Shown: one piece after another, positions 18,601 to 25,799 of the stretch
How the letters are laid out: every line of letters starts with the position of its first letter
Numbering within the stretch: the first letter of the stretch is position 1
Source of the DNA: Chlamydiota bacterium
GTDB taxonomy: Bacteria > Chlamydiota > Chlamydiia > Chlamydiales > JABDDJ01
DNA length: 33,801 nucleotides
Direction: 5' to 3'
NCBI GenBank assembly: GCA_013287645.1
Contig: JABDDJ010000026.1
Location: 1 to 33,801, forward strand
Translations under genes and position numbers: made by a program
Notes under the pieces: generated by a model
Database searches by the model: none
Seen by the model: only the letters and a program-made list of their open reading frames with translations
What the model was told of the DNA's origin: nothing

Positions 18601-20395
18601 TAGGCATACCCCTGAATGGCACGTACCCGAAACCATGCTGAAAACTTTTGGAGATAATAAAGATACACTCGGAGATGGCATTGACGCTCTCAAGAAAAAA
18701 GGAGTCGATCAGCAGGGAGGCTTAAACCTCAAAGCACAACTTTTCCGTATCTCCGATACAGCGACAAGGGGCATCAGACAATGCCTATTCGCACCCATAA
18801 AGGAAATGGATAATGATGCTTACTGGAATGAAAATAATGATACTATCATCATGGCAAATACTGTAGCTCAAGATACCCTATTCTCCGTATTTAGATCTTA
18901 TTTCGTCAAAGACAAAAGCATTAATTTTGAAAGCGATTATCAGCCCTCAAAGCTTGTTCAAACAGAAAATCGCATCGAGCAAGCCTATACTGATGAGATT
19001 GATCAATTAAAGAGTAAAGAAACCGAAATCATTGACGCAGCTGCAAAACTCCTTACAAAAGCAAAAAGCGATTTTATTACAGAAATGGGAGAAGAAAAAT
19101 CGAAAGAATTATTAACTAAATTTTTTACTTACTATCACGCACAAGCCGAACCCAAAAATATCCAAAATGCTCTTGATCAACTCTTTGAAGGCCTTAAAGA
19201 CGATTTCCTTACCCAAGCGATTGATGAACTACCCGACGAAGTCAAAGAGAGCTCTCACCATTTTAAAGAAGATCTAAAGGCCATGATCTTAAATACTGAC
19301 AAGTCCATGGAAACGCAGATGAAGGATCACTTAAAAGCCAATACAACAAATGTCGTCTATGCCAGCTCCATTGCAACAGGCCTTGGCTACACAGCCATGA
19401 GCACAATAGATAATATGGCCTCCCTTTTTGGTTGGACACCCTTTAAAGCAGAAGAACAGGCTCAACAGAGTATTGAGGAACAATTTACAGAAGAGCGTAT
19501 CGAAGGCCTCGATCAAATTAGAGAAGGTTACAATCAAATTTCTGAAAGTAGAAATGCATTAAACAATGAAGACTCAAAAATGCTTTTACACGTTTTAACA
19601 CAATTTGGAAACGCAGTAAGCTCCTTAAAATCAGTCTCACAACAGCTAGAAACAGAGAAAAAAGAATTTATCGAGCATAAAGAGACACACAAAAAATTCG
19701 TTCCAGAGCAAGTTGTCCAAAGTGCAGCCGGAGTCGGTGGTTCTCAAGAACAAGTGCAAGAGCAGCAGATGCAGCAACAACAGACTCAAGCCACAGTAAA
19801 AGCAGAGTCCGGTGATAAAGATGACTCTCTAGATTTACAAAATCAATTTGCTAATTGGAACTCGCACCAAGACGCCCACCGTCCTAATTTTTCTCCCAAC
19901 ACGATGAAGCCAATAGATGGGATTCTGCCTAATTGTGGACTAAATGGAATCTTTCTCACCGTAGAGATGCAGAAGATCTTTGACCGTCTACCCTCACTCA
20001 ATGGAAATCCGATTGGAAGGATATGCGTTAATAACAATGGCGATGTCGAACTCATCTCTAAGCTCGATTACCATAACGTTATAGGTCCCATGTGTGATAG
20101 ATTTAGAAAATTGCCAAGATATGATGTAAGAAGATTTGATGTCTTTTTACCCACACGTGATGGCATCAATTTTGTGGCTTCAGCAAGAAATGAACAGCCC
20201 AATATTAATGACCCCCGTATAACATTACGCATTGCACAGCTAAAATTTATTCTTGGTTACCAGCCTACCATTACTGAAATACCCATTGTAACCAACTGGA
20301 TTAAAGGATTAAAACCCGAAGAAAAGCAAAATCTTCAAACTTGGTTACAAAATAAAGGCAATCCTAACAGCGCCTTTGTCAAGAGCTTAATTTAA
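9644..20395 (+). CDS. Giant 3583-residue DUF3638/DUF3645-like protein with SF2 helicase motifs
   Basis: One uninterrupted frame. The ATPase-like region is at about 2300-3000: P-loop PGLGKTS (K2341), a DEVD Walker B (2495-2498), V-TGT (2807-2809), an INEGGYGMEGLTTLEWA block, TRGTD (2949-2953) and QSIWRGRG (2976-2983). Their order fits helicase motifs I, II, III, V and VI, and the wording resembles the large eukaryotic DUF3638/DUF3645 proteins. The preceding 2300 residues are mostly helical with a TPR-like hairpin near 1612-1645. The tail has coiled coil (about 3200-3350), a Gln-rich linker (3367-3383) and a 200-residue C-terminal domain. Residues 85-145 include a hydrophobic, amphipathic patch. 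No signal peptide and no Shine-Dalgarno are visible. Function is unknown; nucleic-acid remodelling or a host-directed role are both guesses. Confidence 0.85.
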   Translation: MSNDINYFANSFDSNTDKTISFTVVASKDISEKDLKALVSHIITNEESAEVNEVTISKKGNDFTYKIGEKEETITLGTANATWKVMLLKKPEESKSKTLSWSALHQKLVSSWPVDVPLLGFVTKYALSPIITTWRFLSQPSEKERSASRLNKLIDSFEPSNPKEFRHLLKRRLDLFYRANIHDETTVQLHQAVTISKDIEEGKETPATLTSKLNEAIQNRQEGPVLNLATGYYSNEGVFTPILSTFSIESDNTLILRQTRFARDEDDQTQPEKIYTFDLTKENNFGRLFTELLEKQRDPATLGTPAYSKKQKKLLNTLLIAQKDESTPIGSPSTLSQHIEMDKLMKDCGCTSIETNKKSVADGWELLFEHTSKSTTKEELTSEKIQYSFALVNEELSLLEKGLEELPPDERKKCLEELGSRVKELEKRVNRYFVNEKAFSHILREGGCFKEFSERLQAMQEKCKMDLIQQKQKTDQALTEGIIVKPNKPLPAVPVAEMKPVSDIVKLEQTPRAVEANFEKLQSLENAFNSNNVEASLKLFQELNSVVDSYVAEKRFTDAIELSNAILNKLPIPATSNSNPNNFWHNLNWEQLDNWGKAIDDVTKYQWESSLHLHQQYMHPEQLINQMNARAVLVRIARAKSQLAKAKVHEKFPNIANEDIYQVVSNFALHQNYNMIRLNLTYEEAAAILFDGYQTDFKQFTDLLQLHPYYRLAGDPFLENKALQIQNYLTSVAPDGGNAIKDPKIMRLDANIDVPEGMTPHMTYHYRSDFDYRCALNTIYSMYQKELDFNKNLPAFYCPQNTKKSLKPAEITTLQRHTTMIQSMLNPDYSIGVAFSSAGLGALAVVNFLTNIEAEAEKLAKIPSERKEIMTQMATQMMKKDLDSMGRLELDVDSYVIEKEPVISIVDKNTPSKKLHYFPWGRGLPEQVKSKFEFQEDYKAANPLAGDIPSEWIDSTMGVRDRENLASPNVPLIEDRTIYTEKGHLDRCIHDIEGNVVNEWLLRTLEVRADDPGSDNKYLNSSLIEAFDLMRAKPELLDDERVQRRLEMIITRPYLLQTLLRSNPAYIESFAKDLQKLIYTKISLKREQSALFLMHIGEMLYLHADAASKSLGPLDPYKTLSPYDNHEIVPLQAQLKRIANSMPRYDTKYGEAQIPGLTTIKTWEKDATKDQISIQLALLDHFISSHPNITLDTIKTIPTEDLARLIETAPLLQYACHIRGLPVHNLKMIEILEHQIYPLILKAVQEDSKLKNALLNELLIKKGETPPEPEWIDSMKRGGEWTVSKNDPSCFINGAYSIQLRTNTVTLNNKIIRQDSSKAEIPPSIRNESTLYQKFFDHESIIANLSAGDKPGEWNFEFKKGKNNYRISYDFHTKSLVLAQKIKTGENSSEWFRFFQPHQEQQTSGTTYLIQENGLWMSSTNPKNAVCIIPTNDTSKSNLILKANLDDKGRVSKLTSPDGRIVCHPEEKESFITATHPNQILYLRKPQDSEVSEIRFLDVGLHLIKNEKGIWECQDRLKGAQWLPQDQAKLQVSNSCSKSVQAIQATLEETLQQNSILLTKGKEQTLLIWPHQLAQNEAGDTTLEHDPSLIAKPGIVLTINEEGKVATSAAGCLYLSYLYANQGDYKLAVNYLEKAKASRLESADDLHAFTLVSNYLRMLTPNGKRGLAFQIKAESALVSIEKQQLGRYQYDPDKWGPYFGQVQRFCDLYEAFEKRGGSKDIESYLTLNAQEVEELNTLNKEGMRFYLDVFKASHIKKESPVPELAIQALKPDDLKTDFIATLVAMANKSKNKLSDAELLNPQPLTSEFILRNFITYYNKICKNEFHLEQLKFLLRPLEDQSSMSLNPQELQLVAMADQARRLLIQSAYILKDSPRRNDLCIEKESVLAFDELNLLPNPETGKVKKAYEYLGLVLNGLKVTYQERSLDNLEANIQDAIYPSEKATQLLDNFKRPLELMLGEANKKEKYISLAGVALAKPKAKKETKGKYLIDQEALKKGFENAKTEGILTDLEISMIESAIDKEISETTELELLLKVLQSESKISFVDHRREKELKNRINILEQKLVNELDNPPSYAPLDTTTTDVKFDFYSDAYFIEPTKERTEKLESLSLQLQNIFNEDIENIPAMEKQENAEIRAGINLAKENLIQQVQNSRSLEPERVEPLKKYLEIEIQIRSRERDSARQEIINWAKNSRDPKLVAMIKDPSFYSDQDIVDYVLDCYQMQQLQGSEKAAVNQIGDTITRFLILATAVQQMESALSIAKSLDPSKTIEWNENSALIYQTLTRGLDTNRYTEKAERFSRKYLVAEYRTGRILRPGQILYIEAFNKNPTLWGSLRPGLGKTSYIMPIVANLLVENGFLPILLAPSALQDMNLADFDRTTRTLYGQGAEPWKFPSETIPSAGWLANIYYELLQTRSEREYFVTTVDTLANIKNSAVMLAAQRSKLVEKINESGKSPSVEQKMALTEIEKKLYWLNKIELLLDGKNKAVSPSFFGDEVDSILSISKEINKASSDKVPVNTIARTTIKSTFDVILNNPELEKFKNVLLQGIQAGSTQEIKSHLPEVAKALLKNPDFRAAIQAGQKDQILDSINEKEMIEFLCGQRDELPTGLPAWDPDAKTNDPNKYQQQCTIAAAKRFISLTLPSISQQDPGDRFGFSNSVEGLIVPKDKKDEPPGTRFGDEYELIGYQYLGYLQAFKCQSTSSKDPKNPDALLTSTEFFVKAVATLQEQQPELYQELVQDAEKLANRSPLSRIEIAQELIQQPSLYNHRLKILEDIVWPGGYISRYKEQIALSVQSVVNGRNVGGVTGTLNPYALPNYDPKAKSEGSSREVEAETFLQMGVNHPAGFDLKVGSFNETSIMDYFNVLLHQHDCKAIINEGGYGMEGLTTLEWARSLQKLENGKDRSFLIIIPNAEGQRKIHLLKPGKEPIEFSGKTLPPKCVCLFAPQDTRGTDVPIPPGRTHYFPSRMANLQEMGQSIWRGRGTGGRHTPEWHVPETMLKTFGDNKDTLGDGIDALKKKGVDQQGGLNLKAQLFRISDTATRGIRQCLFAPIKEMDNDAYWNENNDTIIMANTVAQDTLFSVFRSYFVKDKSINFESDYQPSKLVQTENRIEQAYTDEIDQLKSKETEIIDAAAKLLTKAKSDFITEMGEEKSKELLTKFFTYYHAQAEPKNIQNALDQLFEGLKDDFLTQAIDELPDEVKESSHHFKEDLKAMILNTDKSMETQMKDHLKANTTNVVYASSIATGLGYTAMSTIDNMASLFGWTPFKAEEQAQQSIEEQFTEERIEGLDQIREGYNQISESRNALNNEDSKMLLHVLTQFGNAVSSLKSVSQQLETEKKEFIEHKETHKKFVPEQVVQSAAGVGGSQEQVQEQQMQQQQTQATVKAESGDKDDSLDLQNQFANWNSHQDAHRPNFSPNTMKPIDGILPNCGLNGIFLTVEMQKIFDRLPSLNGNPIGRICVNNNGDVELISKLDYHNVIGPMCDRFRKLPRYDVRRFDVFLPTRDGINFVASARNEQPNINDPRITLRIAQLKFILGYQPTITEIPIVTNWIKGLKPEEKQNLQTWLQNKGNPNSAFVKSLI

Positions 20396-20432
20396 AATCA
20401 CACCTCACACAAAACATATTTAACGCTAAGTT

Positions 20433-20533
20433 CGCGAAGATAAATTAAACGCAAAGGCGCGAAGGCGCAAAGAAAATTTTACTTAAAAAATTTCTTTGCG
20501 CCTTCGCGCCTTTGCGTTTAATTTATCTTCGCG
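20433..20533. repeat. Perfect 43 bp inverted repeat at a convergent junction; likely bidirectional terminator
   Basis: Arms 20433-20475 and 20491-20533 are exact reverse complements around a 15-base loop. The units include GGCGCGAAGGCGCAAAG, mixing the CGCGAAG and CGCAAAG types seen separately in the other copies. It lies between the giant gene and dps, which converge. Confidence 0.9.
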
Positions 20534-20549
20534 TTTAACCTTATCGAGC

Positions 20550-21041
20550 TTACCGAGAGGCTACTAACGCGCCACTTTCGAGGAGATGGCTGCGCAACAT
20601 CCAAGCCGTTTTGTCATGAACGCGGAGTCTTTGAGTATAAATGTCCGCCAATGCCGGATCACCCTGCTCATCAGCCATGGCGATACCCTCTGACAAAGCC
20701 TTTGACATCGCCTGATGGTCTTGGTGCAACTCTAACAGCATGATATCACCATCTAGATTCTCGTCACTCTCTTTTAAAGAAGCAAACTCCAGAAAACGGC
20801 GCATCGAGCCTAGCGCTGGCATATTATATACCCGCATACGCTCTGCGAGTAGATCTGCCGCTTCCGCTAAGTCCTCATACTGCTCTTCAAAGAGCTTATG
20901 CAGAGAGCGGAAGCGAGTATCGACCACATTCCAATGGAAATTCTGCGTTTTGACATATAGGACATAAGTATCTGCTAACATACGAGCAAGGTATTTGAGC
21001 AACTCTTCATGGTGAGGCTGGGAACTATTGCGCTTTTGCAT
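20550..21041 (-). CDS. dps: Dps-family ferritin-like DNA-protection / iron-storage protein
   Basis: A 163-residue four-helix protein. The intersubunit ferroxidase ligands of Dps are all in place: H36 (NFHWNV), H48, E52, D63 and E67 in the block HKLFEEQYEDLAEAADLLAERM. Dps dodecamers oxidise and store ferrous iron using peroxide and shield DNA, in the cytoplasm. The short N-terminus has only modest positive charge, so direct DNA binding is uncertain. AGAGGA stands 6 bases before the ATG. The gene is divergent from waaA, with a GC-rich hexamer tract in between, and convergent with the giant gene. No Fur- or PerR-like operator was recognised. Confidence 0.93.
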   Translation of the reverse strand: MQKRNSSQPHHEELLKYLARMLADTYVLYVKTQNFHWNVVDTRFRSLHKLFEEQYEDLAEAADLLAERMRVYNMPALGSMRRFLEFASLKESDENLDGDIMLLELHQDHQAMSKALSEGIAMADEQGDPALADIYTQRLRVHDKTAWMLRSHLLESGALVASR

Positions 21042-21090
21042 ATTGAATCCTCTGTTTTAAACAATTTGTACCATATTCAAGAATTTTTTA

Positions 21091-21112
21091 CCCGTGCCCC
21101 TGCCCGTGCCCG
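21091..21112. repeat. Short tandem GGGCAC/GGGCAG hexamers (minus orientation)
   Basis: The plus strand shows CCC, then GTGCCC, CTGCCC, GTGCCC and a final G: three and a half hexamers, the reverse complement of the tract at 3771-3812. They lie in the dps-waaA divergent control region. A GTG inside the tract can be mistaken for the waaA start. Confidence 0.8.
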
Positions 21113-21177
21113 AAAAAAATTGCCTTGCGGTTATACTAGAATACAGCCAAAATTATTTCTTTTTTAGGAGACCAATA

Positions 21178-22434
21178 TTGTCAGTTTTTAGCTGGACATA
21201 CCAATTCGTCCTAGGAGGATTAGTCTGCGTCTATTCTCCCAAAGCGCTCTACGATTATGCCGTTAAAGGCAAGTACCGCAAGAGTTTAGGTCAACGCTTT
21301 GGCAAAGGCATCGCCGAGCAAAAAAATCCTGAAAAACCTCTTATTTGGCTACATGCCGCGTCCATGGGAGAGACCAAAGCAATCGCTAAATTAGCTAAGC
21401 AGATCCAGCAAAATCACCCTAACTACGCTCTACTTATCTCCTCTATCACCGAAACGGGTCACGAAGAATCTCTGCGCTCCATCCCCACAGCCGATTATCA
21501 TATCTATCTTCCTCTCGATTTCTCGCCCTGCATAAAGCCTCTACTACAAAAATTTCGCCCAGAGCTGATTCTATTAAGCGAAACGGAAGTCTGGTGGAAT
21601 TTTCTTCGTCTCGCCAAAGAGCAGGGCGCTAAAATCGGCATCGTCAACGGAAAAGTCTCGGACCGTTCCAATAGCCGCCTTAGTCTTCTCCCGAAGATAG
21701 GCCAAAAACTCTACAGTCCTGTGGATCTTTGTTGTGCACAAACTATGGAGTATGGCGCTCGATTTCAGTCGCTAGGAGTACCTCGCGTTTTAATCACTGG
21801 AAATACAAAATTTGACATTCCTTCTGTCAGTACATCTCAACTACTCCCTAATGGATTTGATTGGATCATAATAGGCTCCACTCATCCTGGTGAAGAGGAA
21901 GCTCTTGTCCCTCAAATTTTAACTCTTACCAAACTATTCCCCAAACTGCGCATCGCTGTAGTACCGCGTCATCCAGAACGCTTCGATACAATTGAGCGCT
22001 ATCTTTCGACGTTAGAGTGTAAAATCCAGCGTTATTCAAAAGGTGTCTCAGGCGATTATCAGATCCTTCTCGTCGATGCCATGGGTATTCTAGCGCAGAT
22101 CTACTCACAAGCCAAAATTGCCATCGTAGGCGGCAGCTTTGTACCAGGCATTGGTGGTCATAATATTGTCGAGCCCTGTTTAGCAAGCACTCCAGTCCTA
22201 TTTGGACCTTATATGGATGGGCAGAAGGAGATGCTAGCTCTAGTGAAAAAGATGGAGGCTGGAAAACAATTGCCTTCTGAGAACATTGCAAAAGAAATAA
22301 AAATGCTCTTAGATGCTCCTGAAAAGCTAGCAAATATAGAAAAAAATTGTTTAAAATTAGCTCAGGAAAATCAAGGGGCTACAGAAAGAACTTATCAAGC
22401 CATCAAACCCTGGTTAAACAGTCATGACAGGTGA
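21178..22434 (+). CDS. waaA: 3-deoxy-D-manno-octulosonic acid transferase (Kdo transferase)
   Basis: Transfers Kdo from CMP-Kdo to lipid A precursor at the inner face of the inner membrane. Family marks: an N-terminal hydrophobic anchor followed by KALYDYAVKGKYRKSLGQRFG, WLHAASMGETKA (catalytic Glu region), LLSETEVWWNF, PRHPERF, and the C-terminal GGSFVPGIGGHNIVEP nucleotide-sugar site. The start is taken as TTG at 21178-21180, because AGGAG is 7 bases upstream and the product (418 residues) then begins MSVFSWTYQF like relatives. The open frame extends back to a GTG at 21094, but that lies in the hexamer repeat and adds a non-family stretch. In chlamydiae this enzyme can be multifunctional and makes the genus-type Kdo epitope; the number of Kdo added here cannot be read. 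Its end overlaps the next gene by 11 bases. Confidence 0.94.
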   Translation: MSVFSWTYQFVLGGLVCVYSPKALYDYAVKGKYRKSLGQRFGKGIAEQKNPEKPLIWLHAASMGETKAIAKLAKQIQQNHPNYALLISSITETGHEESLRSIPTADYHIYLPLDFSPCIKPLLQKFRPELILLSETEVWWNFLRLAKEQGAKIGIVNGKVSDRSNSRLSLLPKIGQKLYSPVDLCCAQTMEYGARFQSLGVPRVLITGNTKFDIPSVSTSQLLPNGFDWIIIGSTHPGEEEALVPQILTLTKLFPKLRIAVVPRHPERFDTIERYLSTLECKIQRYSKGVSGDYQILLVDAMGILAQIYSQAKIAIVGGSFVPGIGGHNIVEPCLASTPVLFGPYMDGQKEMLALVKKMEAGKQLPSENIAKEIKMLLDAPEKLANIEKNCLKLAQENQGATERTYQAIKPWLNSHDR

Positions 22435-23251
22435 GGAATTAACGTTAGCCGCAGTAGGCATTATTGGTCTTTGGGCTTTGGGTGCGCTTATTGTTGCTTT
22501 TAGAAGCAATTTCTTTGCCAAGATAGAAGAGAAAAAACTGCCTCCACCCTATTTTGGATGGTATGCGCTGATCGCATTTTCCCTGTATTTTATTTTTCTA
22601 CTTCTTCCTTTAGTCTTGTATGCGGTCTATTGTAAGGCTTTTGGTCCATGCCATCCCACAAATGTGTCTAAAACAATTGCCGTTGACATAGGAATAGTTT
22701 TAAGCGTCCTAGTTGTTCTATTATTTGCTTATAATACACGTGCCCTCCCTTTTATTTTTGGAAAAGGCCCTGTCCTTAAAAAAATGGCAAAAGGAGCCTT
22801 ATGCTGGCTCTTGGCCTATCCTTGCGCTGTTTTTTTAGGAATCCTAGTCAAATTATTTGTAGAGCTCTTTGTCGACTATGCACCTTCAACCCAAGCCGCC
22901 GTACAGTTCTTAAAAGATGTCAAAGACCATCCTACTCTCTTTGTCATTAACGCCTTTCTACTTGTAGTGGTTGTCCCTATTCAAGAAGAACTTATATTCC
23001 GAGGATATTTATTTAACGCACTCAAAGGCTTTTTTCCATTTAGCCTGGCTTTGCCTTTAAGCGCTCTGGTCTTCGGCGCCATTCATTATGATATCACGCA
23101 AGGATTTAGCAACTTTGAACTTTTAACCATGATTTCGACTCTAGGAATGGTTTTAGGATGGATTTATGAAAAGGAAAAATCACTCTGGGCATCCATTGGA
23201 TTACATGCCTGTTTTAATTTAGTCGGCGTTCTTGTTATAGTCATTTTCTAA
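22424..23251 (+). CDS. CPBP-family intramembrane metalloprotease (Abi/CAAX type)
   Basis: A 275-residue polytopic membrane protein with about seven hydrophobic helices. The catalytic signatures are present in order: E188-E189-x3-R193 in QEELIFRGYLF, then FGAIHY, then a late histidine in LHACFN. Members cleave within or near membranes as glutamic metalloproteases related to Rce1; the substrate here is unknown. It starts inside the end of waaA (11 base overlap) and ends 12 bases before mutS, so translational coupling in a four-gene operon is likely. It is probably unrelated to prenylation; phage-exclusion or envelope roles are only suggestions. Confidence 0.88.
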   Translation: MTGEELTLAAVGIIGLWALGALIVAFRSNFFAKIEEKKLPPPYFGWYALIAFSLYFIFLLLPLVLYAVYCKAFGPCHPTNVSKTIAVDIGIVLSVLVVLLFAYNTRALPFIFGKGPVLKKMAKGALCWLLAYPCAVFLGILVKLFVELFVDYAPSTQAAVQFLKDVKDHPTLFVINAFLLVVVVPIQEELIFRGYLFNALKGFFPFSLALPLSALVFGAIHYDITQGFSNFELLTMISTLGMVLGWIYEKEKSLWASIGLHACFNLVGVLVIVIF

Positions 23252-23263
23252 CATTTTATAATT

Positions 23264-25792
23264 ATGACAACTCCTGAACAAAAACTCACTCCTATGATGC
23301 AACAATGGCATGCCTGCAAAGAGCGTGCAGGTACTTCTGTGCTGCTTTTCCGTATGGGAGAATTCTACGAAGCCTTTTATGATGATGCTCTGCTGCTTGC
23401 TAAAGAACTCGATCTAACCTTGACAAAACGTCAAGAAATTCCTTTAAGCGGTGTCCCTGTCCATACCGCCGAAATCTACATCGATAGGCTTGTCGCTAAA
23501 GGTTACCGCGTCGCTATCGCCGAACAAATCGAAGATCCTAAACATGCCAAAGGCCTTGTCCAACGCGATGTTGTACGCACAGTCACTCCTGGAACAATCA
23601 TTCAGTCAAGTCTACTTGCCGACAACGCCAATAATTACATCGTCTCTGTCACACAAGTAGGTTCGCAATTTGGAATCGCCCTTCTCGACATCACCACCTC
23701 TGAATTCAGAACGATTGAAATATCCGACCTGTCTCAGCTATTCCAAGAGCTCTACCGTATCCGCCCATCCGAAATCGTCACCTCTCAAAAATGGATGCAA
23801 AAGCATGCAGAGCTAATCCTTGAAATGCGTCAATCGTGGACCTGTATCATCCTTGGTTACGATAACTGGCATTTTGAGCATCAACAAGCGCATGACTACC
23901 TGGCACACCATTTTCAAGTCATTTCTCTCGACGGCTTTGGCCTTAAAGGCATGGTTGCTGCCATTAATGCCGCTGGAGGGCTGCTCCATTACCTACACGA
24001 ATCCCTCAACCTACCCATCGATCATATCACCTCACTCTCAACGTATGCTGCCAGCCAATTCATGGCCCTAGACAGAGCCACTCAGCGGAACCTAGAACTT
24101 ACCGAAAGTCTCTTTGACGGAAGCAAAAGAAATACTCTTCTCTCTGTGATCGATGCGACACAAACTCCTATGGGCGCCAGGCTGCTAAGGCATTGGCTTA
24201 AACACCCTCTTCTCGATCATCAAGAAATTATTTTACGTCAAGACAATGTCCAATTTTTCTTTGAACGGCCATCTAATCTTTATGGCATCGTACAGGCTCT
24301 GCATGGGATCAGGGATCTCGAAAGACTAACCATCAAAGCAGCTTCAGGCTACGCCACACCTAGAGATCTGGTTGCCCTAAAATGCACTCTCGAGAATATA
24401 CCTGTACTTAAACTAGCTCTCGCACATTGTGGACAACTACCTCCTCCTATTGCCAAAGACTATCACCTCCTCGAAAACTGCCCCAACGTCGCTCCTCTCA
24501 TTGCACAGGCCATTATCGATGAACCACCCCTACGGCTGAACGAGGGCAATATCTTTAAAGATGGTTTCCATGCAGAACTTGACGAATTACGCTCCATCAG
24601 CCGCGACAGCAAAGCCTGGATCACTAACTACCAAGCACAACTGAGAGAATCTACTGGCATTAAAACCCTCAGAGTTGGCTTTACACGCATGTTTGGCTAC
24701 TACATCGAAGTCAGCCGCGGACAGTCCGATCGCATGCCTAGTCAGTTTGAGAGACGTCAGACATTAGTGAATGCAGAACGCTTCATCACACCAGAACTCA
24801 AACAGTTTGAACAGAAAATCTTGACAGCGGAAGAGAAGTACATTGCGCTTGAATGCGAGCTGTTTCAGGCACTTCGCCAGCAGGTCGCCACCTATGCAGC
24901 GTCTCTGCACGAGACTGCCAAGGCTCTAGCCCGCATCGATTGCACACAGTCTTTAGCCAACATCGCCCTTAAATATGGGTATGTAAGACCAATTGTCGAC
25001 CAATCAGACATCCTAAACATTACAGAAGGCCGCCATCCCGTTATCGAGTCCGCTAATGTCACAACAGCCTTTGTACCTAACGATACCCTTCTCGATAATA
25101 CAAGTAATCGGCTTATGGTCATTACTGGCCCTAATATGGCCGGAAAGTCCACCTATATCCGACAAGTAGCGTTAATTACTATCCTCGCTCAGATCGGATC
25201 ATTCGTGCCCGCCAAGTCCGCGCATCTCGGCATCGTCGACAAGATCTTTACCCGTATTGGAGCCAGCGACGACCTATCGCGAGGCCTTTCCACATTTATG
25301 GTTGAAATGACCGAGACCGCCAATATTCTCAATAATGCCACCCCAAGATCACTAGTAATCCTAGACGAAATCGGACGCGGCACAAGTACTTACGATGGCA
25401 TTTCCATCGCTTGGGCCGTTGCAGAATACCTACTCACTCAACCAGAATGTAGCGCTAAAACGCTCTTTGCCACACACTACTGGGAACTCACAAAGCTAGA
25501 AGAGCTCATTCCAGGAGCAGTCAACCTCAATGTCGCGGTCCACGAAAACAACGGACAGATCCATTTTCTTCATAAAATTGTACGTGGGAGCGGAGATAAG
25601 AGTTACGGAATTTATGTTGCACGCTTAGCAGGTCTACCTTCACATGTAGTATCCAGAGCCTACGAAATCCTTCAGCATCTCGAACAACAGGCCGTTCAAA
25701 AAAATATCTTTACTCCACCGACACCCAAAAGACCAGCGCCGAAAAAAAATCTTAAAACAGCTAACCCCTATCAGCTCACCTTCTTTAATTAG
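23264..25792 (+). CDS. mutS: DNA mismatch repair protein MutS
   Basis: 842 residues, normal for MutS1. The N-terminal mismatch-recognition motif is FRMGEFYEAF, with wedge residues F34-x-E36. The core and clamp helices follow, then the ABC-type ATPase: Walker A TGPNMAGKST (about 620-630), signature DDLSRGLSTFMVEM, Walker B LVILDEIGRGTST (about 697-709) and switch histidine in FATHYWEL. It binds mispaired bases and small loops and recruits MutL. The C-terminus ends after a Lys/Pro-rich linker in NPYQLTFFN, where a clamp-binding/tetramer segment is expected. There is no strong ribosome site, so it is probably coupled to the CPBP gene 12 bases upstream. The next gene starts 8 bases downstream. 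Confidence 0.97.
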   Translation: MTTPEQKLTPMMQQWHACKERAGTSVLLFRMGEFYEAFYDDALLLAKELDLTLTKRQEIPLSGVPVHTAEIYIDRLVAKGYRVAIAEQIEDPKHAKGLVQRDVVRTVTPGTIIQSSLLADNANNYIVSVTQVGSQFGIALLDITTSEFRTIEISDLSQLFQELYRIRPSEIVTSQKWMQKHAELILEMRQSWTCIILGYDNWHFEHQQAHDYLAHHFQVISLDGFGLKGMVAAINAAGGLLHYLHESLNLPIDHITSLSTYAASQFMALDRATQRNLELTESLFDGSKRNTLLSVIDATQTPMGARLLRHWLKHPLLDHQEIILRQDNVQFFFERPSNLYGIVQALHGIRDLERLTIKAASGYATPRDLVALKCTLENIPVLKLALAHCGQLPPPIAKDYHLLENCPNVAPLIAQAIIDEPPLRLNEGNIFKDGFHAELDELRSISRDSKAWITNYQAQLRESTGIKTLRVGFTRMFGYYIEVSRGQSDRMPSQFERRQTLVNAERFITPELKQFEQKILTAEEKYIALECELFQALRQQVATYAASLHETAKALARIDCTQSLANIALKYGYVRPIVDQSDILNITEGRHPVIESANVTTAFVPNDTLLDNTSNRLMVITGPNMAGKSTYIRQVALITILAQIGSFVPAKSAHLGIVDKIFTRIGASDDLSRGLSTFMVEMTETANILNNATPRSLVILDEIGRGTSTYDGISIAWAVAEYLLTQPECSAKTLFATHYWELTKLEELIPGAVNLNVAVHENNGQIHFLHKIVRGSGDKSYGIYVARLAGLPSHVVSRAYEILQHLEQQAVQKNIFTPPTPKRPAPKKNLKTANPYQLTFFN

Positions 25793-25799
25793 GTCCATC

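Noticed and set aside
22424-23251. CPBP gene as a CAAX prenyl protease or bacteriocin-immunity gene
   Set aside because: The catalytic motifs support only the family; no prenylation substrate or bacteriocin gene is nearby, so the specific role was not called.
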